A DNA stretch of 64,000 nucleotides from Pseudofrankia inefficax (GTDB lineage Bacteria > Actinomycetota > Actinomycetes > Frankiales > Frankiaceae). The stretch is from NCBI RefSeq assembly GCF_000166135.1, contig NC_014666.1:6262001-6326000 (forward strand), given 5' to 3'. The position numbers and the translations under genes are program-made. Shown piece after piece: positions 14,599 through 22,532 of this stretch. The notes under the pieces were generated by a model. The model saw nothing but the letters and a program-made list of their open reading frames with translations, was not told the DNA's origin and did no database searches. Each line of letters opens with the position of its first letter. Within the stretch, counting starts at the first letter, position 1.

Positions 14599-17412
14599 TC
14601 AGCCGGCGGGTCCGCCCCACTGGCCGGGCGCCTGCGGGGAGCCCGGCTGCTGCGGCCACTGCATGGCGCCACTCGGCGGGCCGGTGACCGGCGGATACGC
14701 GCCAGGCCCGGCCGGCGGCGCGTAGCCGGGAGCGGCGTAGCCCGGCGCACCCGAGGACGGCCCGGCGTACGCGGCGACGGCACCGGCGGCGACCCCGACG
14801 GCAGCGGGCCGGCCGACCTTCGGCTCGATCCGGCGCAGCATGACGGTCGTCAGGTAGAGCATCACCGCGCCGATCACCATCGCCAGGACGATGTCCAGCA
14901 GCCACACACCGGCGGTGTGGTTCCACAGCACGTCCCGCGGGTCACTGTCCGGCGTGCGGCCGAGGAACTCCACCGCGTTCAGGTCGTCGGTGGACGCCAT
15001 CGCCGCGAAGCCCCAGCGGGCCGGGGCGAGCCAGCTCAGCTGGGCCAGCCCGACCGAGTTGCTGACGGTGATCAGACCACCGGACAGCACCAGCTGCGCC
15101 ATGGTCACCAGGACCAGGAACGGCATCGTCTTGTCTGCGTTGTCGACGAGCGTCGAGACGAACAGGCCGATCATCATCGAGGCGAGCGCCGCGACGATGA
15201 TCGCGACCAGGCACTCCAGCAGCGGCGAACCGAGCACCGCCGCCTCGGGCGGAGTCCGTCCGAGCAGGCCGATCAGCGTGAACACGAAGCACTGCACGGT
15301 GGTGATGCCGGTCAGGACGACGACCTTCGAGCCGAGATAGGCCGTCCTGGACAGGCCGATCGTGCGTTCTCGCCGGTAGATGTCCCGTTCCTTGACGATC
15401 TCGCGGACCGAGTTCGCCATGCCCATGAAGCAGGCGCACAGCATGAGCACGACCAGCACCTTGGCCGCGTCGCCGTTGGGCCGGTTCGCGATCACCCCCA
15501 GCCCGTGCGGCGCCGGGATCACCCGGGGGATCACGCCCAGCAGGATCGGGAACAGCGCGATGAGCCGCAGGTACGAGCGGTCCGCGATGATGACCTTCAG
15601 ATAGCGGCGGGTCAGCGTCGAGAGCTGGAAGGACACCGGCTGCTGGCGCACGCTCGCCAGTGCCGGCGGGGCCGTGCGCACCAGCGGCGCGACCATCGCC
15701 GACGGCACGTAGTACTCCGAGCCCCGGAACTGGGCCGCCATCTGCTCGCCCGGGGTCTCCTCCAGCTCGCGGAACGTGTCGACGAAGTCCTTGAAGTCGG
15801 CCCGGTGGAAGTAGCTCAGCGCGCCGTCCGGCGGCCCGAAGTAGGCGATGTAGCCGCCCGGCGAGAGCACCAGCACGTAGTCACAGCGGTCGAGGAACAG
15901 CACGCTGTGGGTGACGACGATGACGGTCCGGCCCTGCTCGTCGGCGGACCCGGCGCCACCGCCCTTCGCCAGGTTGCGCAGCGTGTCCATGACAGCCTTG
16001 TCGTTCGCCGGGTCGAGGCCGGACGTCGGCTCGTCCAGGAACAGCAGCGACGGCCTGGTCAGCAGTTCGAGCGCCACGCTGGTGCGCTTCTTCTGGCCAC
16101 CCGACAGCCGGGAGACCGGGGTGTCGGCGTGCTGCGTGAGCCCCAGCTCCCCGATCACCTCGTCGACCCGGACGCGGCGCTCGTCCGCCGTCGTGTCGGC
16201 CGGGAACCGCAGCTCCGCCCCGTACTCCAGCGCCTCCTTGACGGTCAGCTGGGCGTGCAGCGGGTCGGCCTGCGGCACGTAGCCGATGCGCCGGCGCAGT
16301 TCGTCGTACTCGTCGTAGAGGTCCCGGCCGGCGTACCGGACGGTACCGGCGTCGGCCGGCCGGAAGCCCGTGAGCGCGTTCAGCAACGTCGACTTGCCCG
16401 CGCCGGACGGCCCGACGACGCCCAGCAGCGAGCGCGCCGGCAGCCGGAACGTCATGTCGTGCATGAGCTGCTTGGTGCCGGCCCAGACGTTGAGGCTCTG
16501 CGCCTCGAACGCGACATCACCGGAGTCGCGGTACTCGACCAGCGACGCGCCGTCGAGCTGGAAGAGGTGGTGCCCGACGGCGATCACGTCGCGCTGGCTG
16601 ATCGGGGCCCGGGCCACCCGCTGGCCGTTGACGAACGTGCCGTTGGCCGTGCCGAGGTCGACGACCTCGGCCGCGCCGTTCGGGTGCAGGTAGATCTCGG
16701 CGTGGTGGCGGGAGGCGAGCAGGTCGGGCACGGTCACGTCGTTGTCCCGGGACCGGCCGAGCCGGATCCGCCCGGCGGAGATCGCGTGGACCTTGCGGGC
16801 CGTGGGGACGGCCGGGTTCGCACTGGTCGACAGGTCGATCGCCCCGCTCGCCGGGCCGCCCGGGCCGTGCTGGCCCGCCTGGCCGTGCCGGGACGTGCCG
16901 CGTGCCGAGAGCTCCGCCGCGTCCGACGGCGCGGGCGCGCTACCCGAGGCGGGCTGGAGCGGCGCGGCTGGCCTGCCGGGGCCGCCCGGGCCCGGGCCCG
17001 GGCCGGCGGGGCTGGGCAGACCTGCGGGGCTGGACGGGCGGGCGGGGCTGGACAGACTGGCGGGGCCGGCAGGGCTGGCGAGGCCGGCCGGCGGCGCGGG
17101 TGACGCGGCTGCGGGGACCGCGGCGAGTACGACCTCCGGGCCATCCACGCCGCCGAGCCGGATCCGGGCCTCCTCGCCCGAGGCGAGCTCCAGCTCGGAG
17201 ATCCGCCGGCCGTCACGCCAGATCCCGTTGGCGCTCTTGTCGACGGCCCGCCAGCCGGTGGCGGACGGCGAGAGCAGCACGTGCTGGCGCGACACCTTGC
17301 TGTCGTTGACCTGCACGGCCGAGTCCCGAGATCGGCCGATGGACACGGGTTCAGGACCTTGCAGCCGCACCTCGCCAGAAGATGTCGTCACTCGAAGCGT
17401 GGTGCTGCCCAC
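14599..17412 (-). CDS. Double FHA-domain ABC exporter (Rv1747-like)
   Basis: A 937-residue half-transporter. FHA domain 1 spans about 20-90 (SIGRSRDSAVQVNDSKVSRQH). A Pro/Ser/Gly-rich linker covers about 100-205, and FHA domain 2 about 206-290 (LGRSRDNDVTVPDLLASRHH, NGTFVNG). The ABC ATPase has GPSGAGKST, LSGGQKKRTSVALELL and LLFLDEPTSGLDP. An ABC-2 permease with about six helices occupies roughly 620-880, and the tail is Pro/Gly-rich. In M. tuberculosis Rv1747 the FHA domains bind phosphothreonine made by the kinase PknF and the protein exports lipo-oligosaccharide or phosphatidylinositol mannoside. A similar kinase-controlled envelope exporter is likely here. The GTG start has GGGGGA upstream. 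It converges on the TetR gene. Confidence 0.92.
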   Translation of the reverse strand: MGSTTLRVTTSSGEVRLQGPEPVSIGRSRDSAVQVNDSKVSRQHVLLSPSATGWRAVDKSANGIWRDGRRISELELASGEEARIRLGGVDGPEVVLAAVPAAASPAPPAGLASPAGPASLSSPARPSSPAGLPSPAGPGPGPGGPGRPAAPLQPASGSAPAPSDAAELSARGTSRHGQAGQHGPGGPASGAIDLSTSANPAVPTARKVHAISAGRIRLGRSRDNDVTVPDLLASRHHAEIYLHPNGAAEVVDLGTANGTFVNGQRVARAPISQRDVIAVGHHLFQLDGASLVEYRDSGDVAFEAQSLNVWAGTKQLMHDMTFRLPARSLLGVVGPSGAGKSTLLNALTGFRPADAGTVRYAGRDLYDEYDELRRRIGYVPQADPLHAQLTVKEALEYGAELRFPADTTADERRVRVDEVIGELGLTQHADTPVSRLSGGQKKRTSVALELLTRPSLLFLDEPTSGLDPANDKAVMDTLRNLAKGGGAGSADEQGRTVIVVTHSVLFLDRCDYVLVLSPGGYIAYFGPPDGALSYFHRADFKDFVDTFRELEETPGEQMAAQFRGSEYYVPSAMVAPLVRTAPPALASVRQQPVSFQLSTLTRRYLKVIIADRSYLRLIALFPILLGVIPRVIPAPHGLGVIANRPNGDAAKVLVVLMLCACFMGMANSVREIVKERDIYRRERTIGLSRTAYLGSKVVVLTGITTVQCFVFTLIGLLGRTPPEAAVLGSPLLECLVAIIVAALASMMIGLFVSTLVDNADKTMPFLVLVTMAQLVLSGGLITVSNSVGLAQLSWLAPARWGFAAMASTDDLNAVEFLGRTPDSDPRDVLWNHTAGVWLLDIVLAMVIGAVMLYLTTVMLRRIEPKVGRPAAVGVAAGAVAAYAGPSSGAPGYAAPGYAPPAGPGAYPPVTGPPSGAMQWPQQPGSPQAPGQWGGPAG

Positions 17413-17926
17413 CCGGATTCCCCCAAAGAAGTCGACCTTTGGCCTGACAGGCTAGTGCGCCTAGGTAGCCGACGGAACGGACAGATGCCCCCCAGCCTGT
17501 CTCGTTTGCGACCCGAAAGGCATCTGGCGCCCAGTTACCTCCCGCTATCGGCAAAAGCCCGCCCCGGCCCGGTCGTGCCCCACGCCGCGACGGGCCGCCC
17601 GCGCGAGGCCCCGCCCGGACCCGCCCGGGCCCCGGCCCGCCCGCGCGAGGCCCGGCCGCGCGAGGCCCGGCCCTCCCGGCGCCCGACGCCCGGCCGCGCT
17701 CCCGACGCCGGGCGTCCGGCATCCGGCATCCGGCGCGCCACCCCGAACCCGCGCGGCAGGACGACGCCAGGCCTGCACCAGCGGCGTCCAGATTGCTGCC
17801 CGAGGGGGAATCAACCTGCCTGTTGGTCCGTTCGTAAGACTGAGCGTCCTGGACTCAAGTTTTGTAAGCTTCCAGGAGTGGTAGCGGACCCGGGGCACGT
17901 CCGGGCGATGAGAGGGGCGTTGTGGA
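17413..17926. other. Divergent intergenic region, C-rich on the plus strand
   Basis: 514 bp between the FHA-ABC gene and hsp20 with no convincing gene. Bases 17570-17750 are a low-complexity stretch in which CGCGAGGCCCGGCC-type words recur several times and CATCCGG is doubled; the minus strand is G-rich and might form G-quadruplexes. Bases 17830-17900 are A/T-richer and hold the hsp20 promoter region with the HAIR-like element at 17839. Confidence 0.6.
17839..17859. promoter_or_regulatory. HAIR-like element (HspR site) before hsp20
   Basis: ACTGAGC-N7-ACTCAAG has the architecture of the HspR inverted repeat CTTGAGT-N7-ACTCAAG. The right arm is perfect, the left arm matches four of seven, and the spacer is exactly seven. 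It lies about 70 bp before the hsp20 start. HspR represses heat-shock genes in actinobacteria. The weak left arm keeps confidence moderate. Confidence 0.45.
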
Positions 17927-18589
17927 ATGAGCACCTACGTGTGGGACCCGTTCGCGGTGCTGGACCGTCTGGACCGGGAGTTCGACGCCGTCGTGCGCGG
18001 CTCGTTCGGGTGGGACCGGCCGCGTGCCAGGCGTGCGAGCCTCGCCCCGGCAGCGCGGACCGCGCCGGCCGGCAAGGCCGTGGCGACCTTCGGCCCCGGG
18101 TTCCGGGGCATCGTCCCGTCAGCGGACGTCGTGACCGCCGGGGATGACGTCGTGATCAACCTTGAGTTGCCGGGCCTGGACGTCGAGAAGGACGTCGCGG
18201 TCGAGATCGCCCGCGGCCGGCTGGTCGTGCGCGGGGAGCGCGGCAGCTCCACCGAGTCGGCGGAGGGCGGCCGGATCCGGCGGGAGAGCTGGCATGGTTC
18301 GTTCCGTCGCGAGTTCTCGCTACCGGAGAGTGTCGCCGCCGACAAGGTCGTCGCGACCTATGACCGCGGCGTGCTGTCCGTTCGCCTGCCAGGCGCGGGA
18401 GCGGTGCCCGCGAGCACTCGGGTCCCGGTGACGACCGCGGTCCCGGCCACCGAGGTTCCCGCCGGCGAGCCGGCCCCGGTGACGACCACCGCGCCTGTCG
18501 CCGAGGTTCCCGTCGGCGAGCAGGTCTCCGCCGGTCCGGCGGCCGAGGTCGGTACCTCCGCGGAGTCCGGGGACCAGGCCGCGGCCTGA
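17927..18589 (+). CDS. hsp20: Hsp20/alpha-crystallin small heat-shock protein
   Basis: 220 residues. The N-terminus WDPFAVLDRLDREFD is the usual amphipathic arm. The alpha-crystallin domain runs from about 62 to 148: DVVTAGDDVVINLELPGL, GRLVVRGERG, SFRREFSLPE and YDRGVLSVRLP. The chaperone binds unfolding proteins without ATP and assembles as oligomers. The C-terminal 65 residues are a Val/Pro/Thr-rich tail with an imperfect repeat of VPVTTAVPATEVPAGE type, longer than in most relatives. AGAGGGG lies about ten bases before the ATG. A HAIR-like HspR site upstream suggests heat induction. Confidence 0.92.
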   Translation: MSTYVWDPFAVLDRLDREFDAVVRGSFGWDRPRARRASLAPAARTAPAGKAVATFGPGFRGIVPSADVVTAGDDVVINLELPGLDVEKDVAVEIARGRLVVRGERGSSTESAEGGRIRRESWHGSFRREFSLPESVAADKVVATYDRGVLSVRLPGAGAVPASTRVPVTTAVPATEVPAGEPAPVTTTAPVAEVPVGEQVSAGPAAEVGTSAESGDQAAA

Positions 18590-18683
18590 CGCAGCACCAG
18601 CTGGCGGTCAGCTCGACGGCGGCGGAACCAGCCGCCGGGGGCCCCGCGCGGTCAGGGACCGCGCCGCCAGCCTCACCCCGCCG

Positions 18684-18727
18684 GCAGCGGGCCGGGCCTC
18701 CGCCAAGGAGGCCCGGCCCCCCGCTGC
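18684..18727. terminator. Strong hairpin terminator between hsp20 and exonuclease III genes
   Basis: GGGCCGGGCCTCC (18689-18701) pairs perfectly with GGAGGCCCGGCCC (18707-18719) around a 5-base loop; GCAGCGG and CCGCTGC extend the stem after a small bulge. There is no T-tract, as is usual for GC-rich actinobacteria. Placed between convergent genes, it can serve hsp20 and possibly both directions. Confidence 0.75.
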
Positions 18728-18866
18728 GCGTCCGCTCCGGTCAGTCGCCCGGTGACAGCCACGCCCGCCGCCTCACGGCACAAGGCGTCAGCCACACAGT
18801 CCCCTGGCCCGAGCCCCGGTCGAAGAACCGCGTCTGGATACCCGGACCGGTGCACATGGGTTCTGG

Positions 18867-19784
18867 TCAGTCGCCGGTGGCGGGTGGGCTCGCCGCCTTG
18901 CGGCGCATGGTCGCGGCCGCGCGGTCGCGCTGGCCCGAGCCCCGGCCGGAGGAACTGCGGGCGGACGGGGGCGGGACCATCGGGCCGATGTCGCCGTCGG
19001 GCGCCGTGTCGAGGTCGACGATCACCGGGGCGTGGTCGGACGTGCCGGTGCCCTTGCGGGCCGCTCGGTCGACGTAGACCGCGGCGACCCGCTTGGCCAC
19101 GTCGGCGCCCGCCAACGTCAGATCGATGCGCATCCCCATGTTCTTGGGGAAGCACAACGCGCGGTAGTCCCAGTACGTGTAGACGGTCTCGTCTGGCCAG
19201 CGGGCCCGCAGCACGTCGATGAGGCCGACGCCGGTCAGCTCCCGCAGGGCGGCCCGTTCCGGCTCGGTGACGTGGGTGGCGCCGACGAAGTCCGCCGGGT
19301 CCCAGACGTCGGCGTCCGTCGGGGCGATGTTGAAGTCGCCGAGCGCCATCACCGGCTGGTGCGCGGCGACCTCGGCCACCGTGTCACGCAGGGCGGCCAG
19401 CCACCGCAGCTTGTAGGCGTAGTGCGGGTCATCGGGGGTGCGGCCGTTCGGCACGTACAGCGACCAGACCCGGATGCCACCGCAGGTCGCCGCGATCGCC
19501 CGCGGCTCCGGCTCGGGGAAGCCCGGATCGCCGGCGAAGCCACGCGCGACGTCGTCGAGGCCCGCGCGGGACAGCAGCGCGACCCCGTTCCAGCGGCCGT
19601 CGCCGTGATGCGCGTACCGATAGCCGCGCCGGAACAGGTCCTCGTCGAAGTTCTCCGCGAACGCCTCGTCGTCGAGCTTCGTCTCCTGCAGGCAGACCAC
19701 GTCGGGCTGGGCCCGGTCGAGCCATTCGATCAGCCGAGCCTGCCGCGCCTTGGCCGAGTTGATGTTCCACGTCGCGATCCGCAC
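18867..19784 (-). CDS. xthA: Exodeoxyribonuclease III (AP endonuclease family)
   Basis: 305 residues of the exonuclease/endonuclease/phosphatase fold. Catalytic motifs are present in order: WNINSAK near the start (Asn), LQETK (Glu, metal), YVPNGR, GDFNIAP (Asp/Asn), and GTSDHAPVIVDL (Asp-His). The enzyme cuts at abasic sites and has 3'-5' exonuclease activity in base-excision repair. The GTG at 19784 (MRIATWNINS) gives the canonical N-terminus; a TTG at 19814 adds ten unlikely residues. No ribosome binding site is seen, so it may be leaderless. The Ser/Arg/Ala-rich last 40 residues exceed the core fold. Confidence 0.9.
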   Translation of the reverse strand: MRIATWNINSAKARQARLIEWLDRAQPDVVCLQETKLDDEAFAENFDEDLFRRGYRYAHHGDGRWNGVALLSRAGLDDVARGFAGDPGFPEPEPRAIAATCGGIRVWSLYVPNGRTPDDPHYAYKLRWLAALRDTVAEVAAHQPVMALGDFNIAPTDADVWDPADFVGATHVTEPERAALRELTGVGLIDVLRARWPDETVYTYWDYRALCFPKNMGMRIDLTLAGADVAKRVAAVYVDRAARKGTGTSDHAPVIVDLDTAPDGDIGPMVPPPSARSSSGRGSGQRDRAAATMRRKAASPPATGD

Positions 19785-19877
19785 ATCGAGAACGTTAGTC
19801 CCCCGGTCCGACAACCCCGAGATCCCACCCGGAACGGTGACGGGAGGCCTGCGCCGGTCCCCGCAGCCGCGGTGCCT

Positions 19878-19958
19878 GCTTGATCGCTGTTTCGGCCCTC
19901 GGGTGGTCGCGAATCGAGGTCAGGAACGACCACGGGAGGGCCAAAAAGCCGATCAAGC
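19878..19958. repeat. 81-nt imperfect palindrome, possible dispersed repeat or MITE
   Basis: The left arm begins GCTTGATCG and the right arm ends CGATCAAGC. Inside, GGCCCTC...GTGGTCG pairs with CGACCAC...GAGGGCC, with a few bulges and a central segment of about 16 bases. Arms total roughly 30 bp each. It sits in a non-coding gap and has a T/A-richer outer part, unlike its surroundings. Only one copy was seen in this window. Its shape fits a REP- or MITE-like element; being mobile is inference. Confidence 0.6.
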
Positions 19959-19975
19959 TGGACAAGTGCGCGGCC

Positions 19976-20035
19976 GGCCGGCACCGGGCTCCGAGAGTGG
20001 CCTGTACGGCGACAGGCCGGCACCGGGCTCCGAGA
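19976..20035. repeat. 21-bp direct repeat beside the palindrome
   Basis: The 21-mer starting GGCCGGCACCGGGCTCCGAG occurs at 19976-19996 and 20015-20035, perfectly conserved, 39 bp apart. A truncated third copy (CCGGCGCCGGGCTC) follows near 20040. The array fills the space between the palindrome and the end of the ferritin-like gene. Confidence 0.8.
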
Positions 20036-20077
20036 CTGACCGGCGCCGGGCTCAGGGACGGGCCCGGGTCGCAGGGG

Positions 20078-21268
20078 TCAGAGGCTGGCCCGCGCTGGCA
20101 GGTCGGGCAGGGCCTCGAGGACCTCGAGCCGCGCGTCCGGGTCCGAACCGGCGCCGGCGTCCGCCTCGGCGATCGTCTCGGCGACCTCGGCCTGGCGGGC
20201 GGCGAGATCCGCCTCGGCCCTGACCTGCTCACGCTCGCGGTCCAGGTCGTCGGCGGCCCGCTCGTCCGCGGCCATCAGCGCGCCGAGGTCGACGTTCGCC
20301 ATCTCCAGTACGCCGAGCTTCTCGTAGGCGTCCCGGATCGTCGGCCCCCACAGCCCGATGTCCCGCATGCACGGCACGATCCGGCTGAACAGCAGCGTCT
20401 GGAACATGCGCATGTAGTCGGACCGCTTGACCAGCTCGGTGCTCTCGGCGATGTCGAGCCCCAGGGTCGCCCACACCTCGGAGCCGTTGATCCGCTCGTA
20501 CATCAGGTAGCAGCCCTCGGCCGCGAACTCCTCGCGCTCAGCCCGCTCGGCGTCGGACAGCTGCCGGTAGTAGTCCCGCAGCGCGAGCCGGCCGAACGCG
20601 ACATGACGCGCCTCGTCCTGCATGACGTAGGCGAGGACCTGCTTGGGCAGCGGCAGCGGCGTCAGGTCCCGCAGCACCCCGAACGCGGCCAGCGCCAGCC
20701 CCTCGATGAGCACCTGCATGCCCAGGTACGGGATGTCCCAACGGCTGTCCGAGAGCGTCTGGTCCAGCAGCGCCTTCAGGTGGTCGTTGATCGGGTAGAC
20801 GAGGCCGAGCTTCTCGTGCAGGAAGCGGGCGTACACCTCGACGTGGCGTGCCTCGTCGATGGTCTGGGTCGTCGCGTAGAACTTCGCGTCCAGGTCGGGG
20901 ACCGACTCGACGATCCGGGCGCTGCAGATCATCGCGCCCTGCTCGCCGTGCAGGAACTGGCTGAACTGCCAGCTGGCGAGGTGGCGGCGCACCTCGTCGC
21001 GCTCCCGGTCGTTCATCTTGTCCCAGACCGGGGTGCCGAAGAGGGCGACCGACTCGTCGGGCAGGCCCAGTGGCCGGCCGTAGGGGACGTCGAGCGACCA
21101 GTCGATGCGGGTGCCCGCGTCCCACTGCTTGTCCTTGCCCTTCTGGTACAGGGCCAGCAACCGCTCGCGCCCGTCGTCGTACTCCCAGCTGAACCGGGCG
21201 GCGCCGGCGGCGGGAACGTCCCAGGTCCGTGGCGCGACGGGAGCGATGTACTGCGGGAAGGTGGACAT
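20078..21268 (-). CDS. Ferritin-like diiron carboxylate protein
   Basis: 396 residues, starting at the ATG of MSTFPQYIAP with a GAGGGGG site upstream; a GTG 18 bases earlier is less likely. The four-helix diiron ligands are evident: Glu109 (HGEQGA), Glu139 and His142 (DEARH), Glu189 (LIEGLAL), Glu219 and His222 (QDEARH). The E/ExxH/E/ExxH layout is that of ribonucleotide-reductase R2-like, AurF-like and desaturase-like oxygenases. The region 230-330 extends the helical bundle and the last 60 residues are charged and probably coiled. It could be an oxygenase or desaturase; no tyrosyl-radical partner gene is nearby. Same strand as the crotonase upstream, 208 bp away. Confidence 0.75.
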   Translation of the reverse strand: MSTFPQYIAPVAPRTWDVPAAGAARFSWEYDDGRERLLALYQKGKDKQWDAGTRIDWSLDVPYGRPLGLPDESVALFGTPVWDKMNDRERDEVRRHLASWQFSQFLHGEQGAMICSARIVESVPDLDAKFYATTQTIDEARHVEVYARFLHEKLGLVYPINDHLKALLDQTLSDSRWDIPYLGMQVLIEGLALAAFGVLRDLTPLPLPKQVLAYVMQDEARHVAFGRLALRDYYRQLSDAERAEREEFAAEGCYLMYERINGSEVWATLGLDIAESTELVKRSDYMRMFQTLLFSRIVPCMRDIGLWGPTIRDAYEKLGVLEMANVDLGALMAADERAADDLDREREQVRAEADLAARQAEVAETIAEADAGAGSDPDARLEVLEALPDLPARASL

Positions 21269-21475
21269 GGCGCGCGGCCCCCTCACGGCCCGCCGGCCAG
21301 GCGCGGCGGACGGAGTTCGGTTCGGTTCCTGCTCGGTGCTCGCCGAGGTCAGGGAACGTCAACAGAACACCACCCCCGATCGTGCCAAATCCGCCGCCTC
21401 CGCACATCCCCTCGCCGCCGATCCGTCGAATCGGCCCGGGCCCGAGCACCGGCACGGGGTGATCGCCCGCGGGGG

Positions 21476-22360
21476 TCAGCGGCCCTCGTACTGGGCCGGC
21501 CTGCGCTCGACGAAGGCGGTGACGGCCTCGTTCAGGTCGTGGGACGGCAGAAAGGCCGCGTTCCAGGTGGAGACGTAACGCAGCCCGGCGCCGACCGCGC
21601 CGGCCCGGCCGACCTCCAGGATCTCCTTGACGCCCTGGACGACCAGCGGCGGGTTGGCGGCGACGGCGTCGGCGAACTCGTGCGCCGCGGCCAGGGCCGC
21701 GGCCTGGTCGGGCAGCACGTCGTTGACCAGGCCGATCTTCTCGGCCCTGGCGGCGTCGATGTCCTTGCCGGTCAGGGCCAGCTCACGCAGATGGCCGTCG
21801 CCGATGATGGCGGGCAGCCGCTGGAGACTGCCAAGGTCGGCGACGATCGCGACGCGTACCTCGCGGATGCTGAACCGGGCGTCCCGGCTGGTGAACCGGA
21901 CGTCGCAGGCGGCCAGGAGGTCGACACCACCGCCGATGCACCAGCCCGACACCGCGGCGGCGACCGGCTTGCGGCACTCGGCGACCGCGTCGATCGCGCG
22001 CTGCAGCGTCCGGATGTTCCCGAGCATCGCGGTGCGGGCACCGGCGAGCCCGCCGTCCCGTGAGCTCGTCCCGGTCAGGTCGCCGAGCATCGAGGCCAGG
22101 TCGAGCCCGTAGCAGAAGTTCGGCCCGGAGCCGGCCAGGACGACGGCCCGCACCGACGGGTCCGCGTCCAGCGCGGCGAACACCACGGGCAGCTCGGCGA
22201 AGAACTCGGGCCCCATCGCGTTGCCCTTGCCGGGGCCGAGCATCGTCACCTGGGCGACCGGGCCGCGGCGCTGGACTCGCAGGGCCTTGCCGGCCGCGAC
22301 GGGATAGTCGGTGAGCTCGCCGAGCGAGCCGTCGGTCGCGCGGTCGTCCGTCGTCGTCAT
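21476..22360 (-). CDS. Enoyl-CoA hydratase/isomerase, dienoyl-CoA isomerase-like
   Basis: 294 residues of the crotonase fold. The CoA-binding and oxyanion-hole segments are NFCYGLDLASM and AVSGWCIGGGVDLLAACDVRF. The REVRVAIVADLGSLQRLP segment has the Asp placement seen in delta3,5-delta2,4-dienoyl-CoA isomerases (ECH1) and lacks the Glu pair of a classical hydratase. It would act in beta-oxidation of unsaturated acyl-CoAs in the cytoplasm. The ATG has GGGAGG upstream. It may use acids produced by the 4-13 kb catabolic island, but no direct link is visible. Confidence 0.85.
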   Translation of the reverse strand: MTTTDDRATDGSLGELTDYPVAAGKALRVQRRGPVAQVTMLGPGKGNAMGPEFFAELPVVFAALDADPSVRAVVLAGSGPNFCYGLDLASMLGDLTGTSSRDGGLAGARTAMLGNIRTLQRAIDAVAECRKPVAAAVSGWCIGGGVDLLAACDVRFTSRDARFSIREVRVAIVADLGSLQRLPAIIGDGHLRELALTGKDIDAARAEKIGLVNDVLPDQAAALAAAHEFADAVAANPPLVVQGVKEILEVGRAGAVGAGLRYVSTWNAAFLPSHDLNEAVTAFVERRPAQYEGR

Positions 22361-22491
22361 CGCGGCGCCTCCCAGGTCCCAAGAGCCAGCAGCCGCACCG
22401 CGTCAGGAGCTGGCCGCCCGACGCCCGCCCGGCCTCCGCCTACCGTCGCACAATGAGGCGCCGCGAGGCCTCCCTGCTCCCGAACGCAGCA

Positions 22492-22521
22492 GCGGGCTGG
22501 GTCCACGACGACCCAGCCCGC
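22492..22521 (-). terminator. Hairpin terminator after the DUF4230 gene
   Basis: GCGGGCTGGGTC (22492-22503) and GACCCAGCCCGC (22510-22521) form a perfect 12-bp stem with a 6-base loop. It starts 11 bases past the stop codon of the gene ending at 22533 and separates it from the crotonase gene. Confidence 0.75.
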
Positions 22522-22532
22522 GGCGAGAAGCC

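Noticed and set aside
13663-17103. A 1146-codon open frame on the plus strand
   Set aside because: It lies opposite the FHA-ABC gene, has no domain or ribosome binding site, and reads as the Arg/Gly-rich pattern typical of shadow frames in GC-rich DNA.
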